From an uncultured Muribaculaceae bacterium (GTDB lineage Bacteria; Bacteroidota; Bacteroidia; Bacteroidales; Muribaculaceae), in contig CAJTRT010000007.1 in NCBI GenBank assembly GCA_910579105.1, positions 6,082 through 70,081 on the forward strand: a stretch of DNA of 64,000 nucleotides. The letters are read 5' to 3'. Positions 26,434 through 34,912 of the stretch are shown one piece after another (the first letter of the stretch is position 1; the number at the start of each line of letters is the position of its first letter). The position numbers were made by a program, and so were the translations under genes. The notes beneath the pieces were generated by a model, which saw nothing but the letters and a program-made list of their open reading frames with translations, searched no databases and was not told the DNA's origin.

Positions 26434-26457
26434 CGTTGCTGGGTAGATAATCGGGGG

Positions 26458-27207
26458 TTAGAAGGAATATACCAGAGTTATGCCGAGGCGCGTCGGGCCG
26501 AAATAGTTCTTCGTGCGGGTGTCGATGAGCGCGCCGTCGGTTATGTTGTAATATGTATTATATCGGGTGTTGACGTATCCCACACCGAGCGAGAACTCCG
26601 CCTTCCAGCCGCAGCCCATATCAAGGGAGTAGGCATACAGTATGCTCGCGCCCATCGCGGGACGACCGGATGTCTGATATCGGTCGTCATCCCAGCGGGC
26701 ATTGTACCACGCCAGGTCGAAGTCGGCTCCGACTGCGTGGCCGCTCCCCGGACGGGAGAACCAGTACTTCACTCCGGGCTGCAGCGCCACGGTGCGGAGG
26801 CCGCGGCTCTCCTTCCAGTCCCAGAGGCTCCACATGACGGGGAGCTCGGCGGTCCAGTGCTCGGCGAACTGGCACTCATAGGCCAGGTTAAGCACGCCGA
26901 ACGCATCGTAGGCGATGTTGGTTTTCAGCGCCATGTAGAGACCCGACGACGGGGTGTTGGTCTCGACAGCCTTCTGGGCGGCCTTCTTGCCGCCCTTCTT
27001 GGCTCCATTCTTGACACCGCTTGCGGGAGCGGCGGCTACGCCTTTCGCTCCCTTGCCCGCGCCTTTCAGTATCGGAGCCGGGGCTTCTCCCTTCTGCGCG
27101 GTCTTCTCTGCCGCGGCAGAGGTGCGAATCCTCGACGGGGCCTGCGCGTTAACCGCCGAAAGTCCGGCGATGGCAGCGGCCAGGAGGATTATGCTGAGTT
27201 TTTTCAT
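26458..27207 (-). CDS. DUF3575 outer-membrane protein
   Basis: 249 aa with a signal peptide (ending AVNAQA) and a low-complexity Ala/Lys/Gly linker to about residue 85. A small beta-barrel-like domain follows: LYMALKTNIAYDAFGVLNLAYECQFAEHWT, LQPGVKYWFSRPG, VGYVNTRYNTYY and a C-terminal aromatic YSF. DUF3575 proteins are commonly encoded beside fimbrillin genes in Bacteroidales, where they are thought to help anchor or assemble surface fibres. Here it starts the fimbrillin-like cassette, 25 bases after the DUF4962 lyase gene. Confidence 0.82.
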   Translation of the reverse strand: MKKLSIILLAAAIAGLSAVNAQAPSRIRTSAAAEKTAQKGEAPAPILKGAGKGAKGVAAAPASGVKNGAKKGGKKAAQKAVETNTPSSGLYMALKTNIAYDAFGVLNLAYECQFAEHWTAELPVMWSLWDWKESRGLRTVALQPGVKYWFSRPGSGHAVGADFDLAWYNARWDDDRYQTSGRPAMGASILYAYSLDMGCGWKAEFSLGVGYVNTRYNTYYNITDGALIDTRTKNYFGPTRLGITLVYSF

Positions 27208-27232
27208 TGGTGATATTTAGGTTTGTGATGAA

Positions 27233-29845
27233 TCAGATTTCAAGGTCGGGAACGACGTCTGTGAGGGTTGTGATGTAGCCGTTCTCGTTGATGACGGTTT
27301 CCTCTCCCTCGTATTTCAGCGTGATTGGCTCCTCGCCCTCCTTGCGCACCAGCAGCGAGGGCTTGCCCTCGGTGGTGAGGTTAACGTTGATGAGCCAGCC
27401 GGGGATGCGGATAGTACCGTCGCGGCGCACTTCGGGCTGCTTGGAGGGGTGCTTCAGGGCATGGGAGTTGACCAGCGCGGCGAAACGGTAGACAGGTGCC
27501 TTCTCGCTCTTGGCGGTGAAGTGGTGGTGGTTGGGGTACTTCTTGAAGTTACCTTTCGCGTCACCTTTGAGCCAGTTGACGGCGGGCACGAAGAACTGGT
27601 CGGTAGTGTCACATTCGAGGGCGCCGGAGGAGAAGAGGAACGCGTCGGCGCGGGCCCCGCGGTTCTCGGTGTTGATGTGCACGAAGTTGGGATTCTCCTT
27701 GCTGAACTCTATCGGGCCGTAGACCGCGTGGAGCAGGTAGTGCCACGAAACGGGCTGGTCGGCCTCGAGCTCGTCGTAGACGAGAATCCACCCGGTGCCG
27801 CCGAGATCTACGAGGTGGCGGCGGAAGGTCTTCACATGGTTATCGTCCCAACCATTGGCCTTGCTGAACTCGACGTCGCTCTGCTCGCCGCGTTCAAGCC
27901 ACAGGGGCGAAATCACCTTGCCGTAAGCGTTGGAGGCATCGCCTACAACGTAGTTGATCTTGTCGCTGTTGTAGTAGCGGGGAATCCAGCCGTAACCCTC
28001 GACACCGATCCGCTGGTTGTTGCCGTCGGGAAGAATGGTGTTGTGGGCGCGCGATGCGCGGTGACACAGTATGGAGTGAAGGTCGGTGAACGAGGTGTGG
28101 TGGCCGGAGCTGTAAAACAGCGGGCGGCCGCCGTAGAAAGTGTTGAACGCGTTCTGATTGGAGATGGCGTGCGAAGTCGAGCCGTAAGGCGACGAGCGGA
28201 AGCTCCACATCGAGTTGGCCTGGTTGCGGTCCCAGTTGTTGCAGGCCGACGAGAGGCCGCTCTCGGGGAATGTGTAGCCGTTCATCAGCGCCGTGAGCCC
28301 CGGGCCGGTCGGGAGAGGCTTGTCGCATTGCAGGCGGAACCACGAGAGGTCGCCTGGCTTGGCCAGGAAAGCCTTTTTGAGATATTCAGGCTCTTTTTCG
28401 AGGGTGCGGCGCACGAAGTCGGCGGCTATGCTGTTGTTCCGTATGCGGGCCATAGCGTCGAGATAGCCTATGCGGATCGCGTTGGGGCGCGAAACGTTCT
28501 GGTGCGAGCTGCCGTTACCGGCCGATTTCTGGAACGGGGGACAGTGGTAGATGGTGTAGAGGGTATTGTTGTCGTACCAGGGATCAGAGAAAAAGTCGTA
28601 GCCGGTCACGCGGGTGTAGAACCAGGGCATCTCGACCAAGGTGCGGGTGTTGACGGTGAAATACGAGTCGCCGTTGTGCCACGCGCCGTCGCGGTTCAGG
28701 CCGGGGAAGCGGCAGAGCCACACGTTATAGCAGTAGTCGGCCCAGAGATCGCTCTCGGGCATATCGCCGTAGGTGGCGTAGACGGCCATTGAGGTTATGC
28801 GGAAATTCATCTGCCAGAGATGGTTCTCTGCGATATGGTTCTCGAGGTAGTTGTTATAGTGGCCGTACATCTTGGCGATGCGGGGGCGGAGCTGGGCTAT
28901 GAACTCCTTTTTCTGGGCGTCGGTCAGGAGGTCGTAGAAAGAATCATACGCCATTGACGCGAGCGACACGATCGCCCCGTCGTTGAAGTCGCCCTGCACG
29001 TTGGGGTTGTCGCTCCACGAGAACATGGTGGTGATGCGCTTCACGGCCTCGTCGGCATAGCGGCGGTCCTTTGTCAGGAGGTAGGCGCGGATCAGGGCGT
29101 TGCATGTGGCTTCCTCAGCATCGATGATGCGGCGCGACTCGCGGGTGAGGTAGGCCTTCACCTTCATGGGGCTGTCGAGGTTCTTTACCTTGTCGGTGCG
29201 GATATCCTCGACGCGCTTCATAGGCTCGACAAGCGCCTTGTCGGCGGTCTCCTTGTACCACTGGTATTCGGGCTTGTCCTTGGCGTTCTCGCGGAACTCG
29301 TCCCAGCCGGCCGCGTCCACCAGTATGCGGGGATGGCTCTTGGGGAGCTTGCCTATGAACTCCTTATATGAAGGTGGAGCGAAACGCTTGGCGTTATCGG
29401 TGACGGTGAAAGTATAGACGGGGCTCCACTCCTCGGTGCCGTCCTCGTTCACAAAGGCGTGCTGCCAGTACCAGGTACCGGCGGCCAGGGGCTTTTCGGG
29501 ATTGTAGAACGGCCACGCGCGGTCGACAGTGACGGTGTTGCCCGCGGGGAAGCTCTTGTCTGTTGAATAGCGGAGCTTGTATTTGAGCTTCGACTTGTCA
29601 ACTTTCTTCACAGTGTGTTCCATCCCGTCGAGGGGAGCGCCCTTGCCGCGGGCCCATGCCGGCATGGGCCACTGGAACGAGATGGCGCGTTCGCTCTCCA
29701 CCCAGCCGTCGGCAGGGTACGGTGTCGCGCGGCTTTCGTGCATCAGACTGGTGTCGGAGAGGCGGATGTTGGCGTCCTGCGCGGCGGTCGCCGGGATAGC
29801 GGCGGAAAGCAGGAGGCCGAGGCTGAACAGTATTTTTTTCATCAT
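27233..29845 (-). CDS. Secreted polysaccharide lyase, DUF4962/heparinase II-III type
   Basis: 870 aa with a signal peptide and no lipobox, so probably periplasmic or released. The N-terminal DUF4962-like part has TWYWQHAFVNEDGTEEWSPVYTF and HPRILVDAAGWDEF. The toroid shows ENHLWQMNFR and NRDGAWHNGDSYFTVNTRTL, and the C-terminal part SNQNAFNTFYGGRPLFYSSG and RAHNTILPDG. These are the landmarks of the heparinase-like lyase superfamily. It is related to, but well diverged from, the lipoprotein lyase at 19457. First gene of the long downstream transcript, with its own promoter at 29927. Confidence 0.83.
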   Translation of the reverse strand: MMKKILFSLGLLLSAAIPATAAQDANIRLSDTSLMHESRATPYPADGWVESERAISFQWPMPAWARGKGAPLDGMEHTVKKVDKSKLKYKLRYSTDKSFPAGNTVTVDRAWPFYNPEKPLAAGTWYWQHAFVNEDGTEEWSPVYTFTVTDNAKRFAPPSYKEFIGKLPKSHPRILVDAAGWDEFRENAKDKPEYQWYKETADKALVEPMKRVEDIRTDKVKNLDSPMKVKAYLTRESRRIIDAEEATCNALIRAYLLTKDRRYADEAVKRITTMFSWSDNPNVQGDFNDGAIVSLASMAYDSFYDLLTDAQKKEFIAQLRPRIAKMYGHYNNYLENHIAENHLWQMNFRITSMAVYATYGDMPESDLWADYCYNVWLCRFPGLNRDGAWHNGDSYFTVNTRTLVEMPWFYTRVTGYDFFSDPWYDNNTLYTIYHCPPFQKSAGNGSSHQNVSRPNAIRIGYLDAMARIRNNSIAADFVRRTLEKEPEYLKKAFLAKPGDLSWFRLQCDKPLPTGPGLTALMNGYTFPESGLSSACNNWDRNQANSMWSFRSSPYGSTSHAISNQNAFNTFYGGRPLFYSSGHHTSFTDLHSILCHRASRAHNTILPDGNNQRIGVEGYGWIPRYYNSDKINYVVGDASNAYGKVISPLWLERGEQSDVEFSKANGWDDNHVKTFRRHLVDLGGTGWILVYDELEADQPVSWHYLLHAVYGPIEFSKENPNFVHINTENRGARADAFLFSSGALECDTTDQFFVPAVNWLKGDAKGNFKKYPNHHHFTAKSEKAPVYRFAALVNSHALKHPSKQPEVRRDGTIRIPGWLINVNLTTEGKPSLLVRKEGEEPITLKYEGEETVINENGYITTLTDVVPDLEI

Positions 29846-29926
29846 GATATTGATTGGTCGCGGTATTTGGCGAGTGGTTTTCTATGGTATGTTCGTCGCG
29901 TTTTATACCACGGCGATTTCATAACG

Positions 29927-29934
29927 CAAAATTA
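29927..29934 (-). promoter_or_regulatory. Promoter of the main PUL transcript
   Basis: TAATTTTG followed by CG on the minus strand, a perfect -7 box. The surrounding GTCTAATTTTGCGTT is nearly the same as the box before the sulfatase gene (GTCTAATTTCGCGTT at 32799-32809), so both units may be switched on together. No clear -33 TTTG, as expected for activator-dependent PUL promoters. Confidence 0.6.
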
Positions 29935-30060
29935 GACAGAACTTATATAATCTGTATGTTAACGCTGTGCTTAAATATGTCGCGTATGGCCTAAGGTATG
30001 TCGCAATTGTTGAAAACATACAGCGCGACACGTTTACGCTGCCGTGCGACAGCCAGCCGG

Positions 30061-31212
30061 TCACTTTACAACGACTTCCAGCGGATGCTCCGCGCGGCGG
30101 CGGAACGCCGTCAGATAGTCGGTCCAGCTCTGCCAGTCGGGCATGAAACCTTTCGACCACCCCGAACCCCAGTAGTAGACATACGGAGTGCCGGGGCTGT
30201 AGGCTCCCTTGGCGAGCAAGTGGGCCACGGCGTCCCCCTCGGGCTGCGGCATAGGGCTGAGCACGATGGTGTCGGCCTGCGGAGCTACCACCCCCACATA
30301 GATCACGCCGTTCTGACCGTCCGGGTTGTCGGTCAGGTCGGCGCACGCCATGAAAGAGTTCTCGTTGTCGAGAATGTAGCCGTCGGGGTTGTGGCGGTGT
30401 AGCACTATGCCGGGAGCCACGGTGGCCGGAGCAGAAAGCCCCTCGTATCGGACCTCCGTTCGGTTCAGGAACTCGCCGCTGTCGAGGGTGATGAGGCGCG
30501 TCTCGCGCACGGTCGAGTCATTGCCGAACACCCCCGCGGGATACGTCAGTCTGACGGTGAAACGCAGCGGCCCGTTGTCGAGAATCTCGTAGCCCTCGAA
30601 GCACCAGGGAAAATTGATCATCCCGGCGGTGTCGAGAAGGGCGGCGGTGCCGGCCCCGAGGGTCGGTCCGACGGTGTAGACATCCATCCCCTCTCCGTGG
30701 TCCTCATGGAAGTTGGCGATCTTGGCGAAAGCGTCGCGGTAGCGTTTGGCTACCACCGGGTGCGAAACGGATTTTGTCCACACGTCATAGCCGAACGCCC
30801 GCTCACCAGCGGCCTGGAGGGCGGGGCCGTAGGCGCGGTAGGCGGCTTTCTCGTTCTCCCAGGCCAGGTCGTCCTTGCGGCGCTGGTAAAACGCCCCGCA
30901 GGCCACAGTGTCGACCGGGGAGGGAACGCCAGGCGCGAGGTTATAGACAACCTTGGCGCCAGCCGCCACCTTGGCGGGAAAAACCACCAGGGAATCGTAG
31001 GTTATCTGATAGGGGATTTCAGCCTCTTTCCCGTCGGTGATCACGAAAGTCCCCTCCCCCACCGCCTTGCGGATTTCGGAGAGCGCGACCGTGGCGAGTT
31101 CGCCGTCGCGGTTAAAGTCAAGAGTGTTGGTCACCTCGATTGTGTGCCGCGATTCGCATGACAGGAGCGCGACAGGCAGCACCAACAGCGCTATGTATCT
31201 CATATATGACAT
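30061..31212 (-). CDS. DUF4861 family lipoprotein
   Basis: 383 aa with lipobox ALLSC. N-terminal IEVTNTLDFNRDGELATVAL is followed by a large beta-rich region with WTKSVSHPVVAKRYRDAF, FHEDHGEGMDVYTVGPTLGAGT and CFEGYEILDNGPLRFTVRLTY. It is recognised as DUF4861, a family found in Bacteroidetes loci for uronic-acid polysaccharides and still without an established role that I know of. The ATG at 31203 (MRYIALL) is an equally good start. The gene stands between the sulfatase and the long lyase transcript, separated from each by about 190-215 bases. Confidence 0.75.
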   Translation of the reverse strand: MSYMRYIALLVLPVALLSCESRHTIEVTNTLDFNRDGELATVALSEIRKAVGEGTFVITDGKEAEIPYQITYDSLVVFPAKVAAGAKVVYNLAPGVPSPVDTVACGAFYQRRKDDLAWENEKAAYRAYGPALQAAGERAFGYDVWTKSVSHPVVAKRYRDAFAKIANFHEDHGEGMDVYTVGPTLGAGTAALLDTAGMINFPWCFEGYEILDNGPLRFTVRLTYPAGVFGNDSTVRETRLITLDSGEFLNRTEVRYEGLSAPATVAPGIVLHRHNPDGYILDNENSFMACADLTDNPDGQNGVIYVGVVAPQADTIVLSPMPQPEGDAVAHLLAKGAYSPGTPYVYYWGSGWSKGFMPDWQSWTDYLTAFRRRAEHPLEVVVK

Positions 31213-31292
31213 TATTTGTTGATTTGTATTGATTTCGTTAGTCGCGGAATGAATATTAAGACATTATTATTTACAGGAATCGGCCATATTAT

Positions 31293-31380
31293 GTACGGAC
31301 GCGGCGTGCCGCGTATAACACGCGGATATAAAATATCATCGGCTAACACTCAAAATATACGCGGCACGCCGCGTCCGTGC
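31293..31380. repeat. Dispersed palindrome between sulfatase and DUF4861 genes
   Basis: Arms at 31293-31316 and 31357-31380 with the ACGCGGCGTGCCGCGT core and 40 bases between. This member reads GTACGGACG where the others read GTAGGGACG. Confidence 0.85.
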
Positions 31381-31402
31381 AAGCGCATATTGCCTATACG
31401 GT

Positions 31403-32767
31403 TCAGTTGACTGGGATGAAGCGGCGGCGCGAGTAGCGGAGGCCGCCGGGATTATCGTCGAACCATTGGGCGAGCATGCGCCTGTGTTCCTCGACGACAG
31501 GCTTGTAGGTCGACTCGATCGCGAGATTGCGCGTCTCGAGACGGTCGTTATCCATATCGTAGAGAGCCTCGCGGTTGGCCCCGGCCTCATAAAGCACATA
31601 TTTGTACCGAGGTGTGCGCAGCATCCACCCCTTCGTGCCGCCGGTCTGGGCGAAATCGGTCTCGGTAACCACGAATTCCTGGGCGGAAGCCGCGTCAGGA
31701 TCCTCCGCGGCATAACGGAAGCTCGCGCCATCGCACCAGGCGGGCTTCCCCTTCCCTGCCCAGTCGAGCACCGAGGGCATAAGGTCTATGCCGTTGTTAA
31801 CCAGCGCCTCGCTGACCTTGCCGGCGTGTTTTTTTCTTTCCGGGGCGCATACAATCAAGGGGATGTTGGCGGTCTCCTCCCACAGGGCGGTCTTCTGGTT
31901 CCACTGGTGCGCGCCCTGCCCGTCGCCATGGTCGGAGGTAAAGATCACCACTGTGTCGTCCCACAGTCCCTGGCGGTCGATCTCGTCGACAATCTTGCCG
32001 ATCTCGGCATCGACGTGCTCGACCAGGCGGAAGTAGGCGTTGCGGTAGCGCCGCCAGTCGTCCGGGGTATACCCATTGGTCGGGTAGAGGCGGTAGCTCA
32101 GCCCGCGTTCCCAGCTCAGGATGTCTGGGTCGTAGGGCTGCACAAGGTGGTTGGCGGGGAGGTTGGGGCAGTCGGCTACCGACGCCGGCTCCGGAATCTC
32201 GGCCTCGGGGAGGCGTTGCCCGCGGGCATACTGGCATATGTTGTGTGGATTGTCGAACGAGGCCACGAGGAAGAACGGCTTGCCGCCATGATCGGAGCGC
32301 AGGAACTCGACGGCGGCCTCGGCAAGCCCCCGGTCGTCGTGGCCGTGGAGCCGCCTGAAGCCGAATGCCTTCTCAGCGGGGAGGGCGTTGGTGTTCACGT
32401 GCCACTTTCCCGCATAGCCGTTGTCATAACCGGCCTCCTCCATAAGATTGCCGAGCGTGCGGTTTCGCAGCGAGTCGGGCAACGGTGTCTCGTTCTCGAG
32501 CATCCCGCACTGCGAGGGCATGATTCCGGTGAACATCGCGGCCCGCGACGGGCCGCTCAGCGGCAGGGCGCAGTAGGCGTTGGCGAACCTCACCCCGCGG
32601 GCCGCCAGGCGGTCCATCGCCGGGGTTTTCAGGTCGGTGTTCCCGGCGCAACTCATAGCGTTGGCGCTCTGCTGGTCGGTCATTATGTAAATCACGTTGG
32701 GCCGCTTGGCGAGCGCCGGTAGCGCTGACGCGAGAATGAGGCCGACGGCCACGGCTTGTTTCTTCAT
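31403..32767 (-). CDS. Sulfatase, serine-type formylglycine motif (S1 family)
   Basis: Removes sulfate esters from glycan fragments. The active-site motif is SGPSR (S71-R75) followed by AAMFTG, the Ser version activated under anaerobic conditions by the radical-SAM enzyme anSME. Metal ligands lie in IMTDQQ (D31) and FTSDHGD (D279, H280); GKWH is at 120-123. At 454 aa with a signal peptide it is a compact periplasmic S1 sulfatase. Heparan N-acetylglucosamine-6-sulfate is a plausible substrate given PL12 in the same locus, but the S1 subfamily cannot be settled here. Confidence 0.9.
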   Translation of the reverse strand: MKKQAVAVGLILASALPALAKRPNVIYIMTDQQSANAMSCAGNTDLKTPAMDRLAARGVRFANAYCALPLSGPSRAAMFTGIMPSQCGMLENETPLPDSLRNRTLGNLMEEAGYDNGYAGKWHVNTNALPAEKAFGFRRLHGHDDRGLAEAAVEFLRSDHGGKPFFLVASFDNPHNICQYARGQRLPEAEIPEPASVADCPNLPANHLVQPYDPDILSWERGLSYRLYPTNGYTPDDWRRYRNAYFRLVEHVDAEIGKIVDEIDRQGLWDDTVVIFTSDHGDGQGAHQWNQKTALWEETANIPLIVCAPERKKHAGKVSEALVNNGIDLMPSVLDWAGKGKPAWCDGASFRYAAEDPDAASAQEFVVTETDFAQTGGTKGWMLRTPRYKYVLYEAGANREALYDMDNDRLETRNLAIESTYKPVVEEHRRMLAQWFDDNPGGLRYSRRRFIPVN

Positions 32768-32798
32768 GGATAAAGACGGGTTTGTTGTTTCTACAACG

Positions 32799-32806
32799 CG
32801 AAATTA
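32799..32806 (-). promoter_or_regulatory. Promoter -7 box of the sulfatase gene
   Basis: TAATTTCG followed by CG on the minus strand, 32 bases before the ATG. The context matches that of the box at 29927. The region up to 33046 is otherwise an ordinary divergent intergenic space. Confidence 0.5.
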
Positions 32807-32972
32807 GACCATAAAAGCCAACGGCAATCTCTCGCGTGTATCGTAATGCGGACGCAGGTCTCAATCCTGCGCGGAACTATGCGAAAATTGTTCAAAAGGA
32901 GGCCGCGGCAGCGTCGCGGTAGCGGATGTGTTGAAAACCGCACCATTCCTGTTGAAACTATCAGGAGGGTTC

Positions 32973-33003
32973 TTTGACGTTAAAAAACCACCCGCTAACT
33001 TCG
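32973..33003 (+). promoter_or_regulatory. Promoter of the beta-helix protein gene
   Basis: TTTG at 32973-32976, 19 bases, then TAACTTCG at 32996-33003, followed by CGC. Seven of eight -7 positions match the consensus and the spacing is ideal. Confidence 0.65.
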
Positions 33004-33046
33004 CGCCATACAAAACATCAAACTGACATTACCAGTACCTAAACCA

Positions 33047-34765
33047 ATGAAAAAACTCTACTCAACCACGCTGCTACTGCTCGCCCTGGCTCCCGCGGCC
33101 CTGGCGCAGAAAGCCGTGACAAACCTCACATCAGGCACCGAGTTCGACGGCCTCAGCGCAGCCATCACCGCCGCAGAATCCGGCGACGTGCTCCAAATTA
33201 ATAAAGACATCGATGTTTCATTCGTGATAAATCCTCTGGCGAAAACAATCACCATACAGGGAGTCACTCCGGGAATCACAATTAATGTCAAGAATGGCTC
33301 TAACGCATCTCTTAAACAGTTCATCAATTTGAACAAAGATGCCGCAGATGGCGCTCTAACGTTAAAAGACATAGTGGTAAACGCCGAATCCACACCAACC
33401 ACGAACAAGTTCATCGAGCAAGCGAACGGCTCTCTGACATTAGAAAATGTCATTATCAAAAACCTGACATACAACTCCACATATCCCGGCATTGTGCGCA
33501 CAACCGGGACTTCCACCGCGACCACTCTCATGAATCTCTCATTCGAGAACTGCGTAATGCCTGAAAATTCTCCATATGAGATATATAACAATCAAGGCGA
33601 TTATTCCCCCATCATATCCGGCAATGCCGACTATGACGTATGGCTTAACCAGTCAACCGCCTCAATCACTGACGGTGGGATGACCGCCGACAGCAAAGTC
33701 AACATATTCTACAACAAACACAACTCATCAGTCCCCGTCGTAAAAGGAACCACCGACATATTCAAATTCAACCTTGAGGTAATCTACAATGATACCGATG
33801 CCGATAAAACGCCTAAGATGCTCGCACCGACCGGGAATGACCTGTTTGCCATAAACGAAGCAAACGTGCTGCTGATCAACCCCGCGGAGAGCGGGGTACA
33901 AAGCCAGGGCGGATCAACCATCGGAGCTGTTCAAAAAGCGGCTGTCAACGGAGCTATGATTGTGGTAAACGCCAACACAACCGAAACCTCCGCGCTGTCT
34001 TTCGCAGGGAAAACCATTGAAATAATCGGAGCCAATTCCGATGCGACTGTGGCGGCATCAAATATCGCCCTGTTCAATCCGGCGGCAAATACCGATTTGA
34101 CCATCAAGAATTTGGCCATTACCTGGTCTCTTTCCTCCGACGCTGACTCCAATTTCGCAGCCCAGGCGGGCAAGGCGGACTCCAAACTGACACTCGACAA
34201 CGTTGTCTTCAAAAACTGCTCGTCGAAACAATCCTTTGTGCGCAGTCTCAATGGCGGAATCCTTGCCCTCAACGGGGTCTCATTCGACAATTGCGAAATG
34301 ACATCCAACCAGTCGTTTGTGACATTTAACAACCCGGGATGCTCTATTTCCGGGAAAAACGACAATCTTTCGCTGACAATAAACAACGCGGGCACCAACA
34401 GCCTCAACGCCGAGGGCCTTGAAATGGGCGACAGCCCCATACGTCTGACACTTAGCGGGTTGAAGTCATACAAAGATAATCCCGACAACTATGACCACGG
34501 CCATCTCCTCATCACCGGATGCGAGGACACAAGCCTCTTCAGCCTCACCAACAATGGCTGGACACTCTCGGGCGACAGCGACGGCATCAGAGTGCTGGAC
34601 AACATTGTCGTTACAGGAATTGAGGATGTTGATGTGGAGGCCGAGGCCGACGGCGAAGCTGAGTACTACGACCTCCGCGGCATCCGCATGAGCGCCGACG
34701 CCCTCACCACCGGCATCTACCTGCGCCGCCAGGGCGGCAAGGTGGCGAAGGTCGCGATCAGATAA
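33047..34765 (+). CDS. Secreted beta-helix protein (DUF4957/DUF5123-like)
   Basis: 572 aa with signal peptide MKKLYSTTLLLLALAPAALA. Two similar halves carry strand repeats typical of a right-handed beta-helix (KTITIQGVTPGITINV, GALTLKDIVVNAES, GSLTLENVIIKNL and, later, TDLTIKNLAITW, SKLTLDNVVFKNC). The C-terminus YYDLRGIRMSADALTTGIYLRRQ is a common tail of exported Muribaculaceae proteins. Pectate-lyase-like helices can be enzymes or binding proteins; I see no clear catalytic residues. It lies next to the HTCS gene and is closed by a strong terminator, so it is a separate unit within the PUL. Confidence 0.7.
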   Translation: MKKLYSTTLLLLALAPAALAQKAVTNLTSGTEFDGLSAAITAAESGDVLQINKDIDVSFVINPLAKTITIQGVTPGITINVKNGSNASLKQFINLNKDAADGALTLKDIVVNAESTPTTNKFIEQANGSLTLENVIIKNLTYNSTYPGIVRTTGTSTATTLMNLSFENCVMPENSPYEIYNNQGDYSPIISGNADYDVWLNQSTASITDGGMTADSKVNIFYNKHNSSVPVVKGTTDIFKFNLEVIYNDTDADKTPKMLAPTGNDLFAINEANVLLINPAESGVQSQGGSTIGAVQKAAVNGAMIVVNANTTETSALSFAGKTIEIIGANSDATVAASNIALFNPAANTDLTIKNLAITWSLSSDADSNFAAQAGKADSKLTLDNVVFKNCSSKQSFVRSLNGGILALNGVSFDNCEMTSNQSFVTFNNPGCSISGKNDNLSLTINNAGTNSLNAEGLEMGDSPIRLTLSGLKSYKDNPDNYDHGHLLITGCEDTSLFSLTNNGWTLSGDSDGIRVLDNIVVTGIEDVDVEAEADGEAEYYDLRGIRMSADALTTGIYLRRQGGKVAKVAIR

Positions 34766-34803
34766 CGGATATAGTCATAGGTAAAGAAGATAGATAGACG
34801 CGG

Positions 34804-34856
34804 TCATGAACCGCGGGGTACCCGGACCTTGGGCCCCGCGGTTCATGATTGTTTTT
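34804..34856 (+). terminator. Intrinsic terminator after the beta-helix gene
   Basis: Fifteen-base arms (TCATGAACCGCGGGG and its exact complement, 34804-34818 and 34834-34848) are followed by TTGTTTTT. Confidence 0.88.
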
Positions 34857-34877
34857 CGATATATTAAAATATTTCTG

Positions 34878-34885
34878 TAAATTCG
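34878..34885 (+). promoter_or_regulatory. Promoter -7 box of the HTCS gene
   Basis: TAAATTCG followed by CG, 28 bases before the ATG. No convincing -33 element. Confidence 0.45.
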
Positions 34886-34912
34886 CGAAGCAACCCCGTC
34901 GATTGCTGTACC

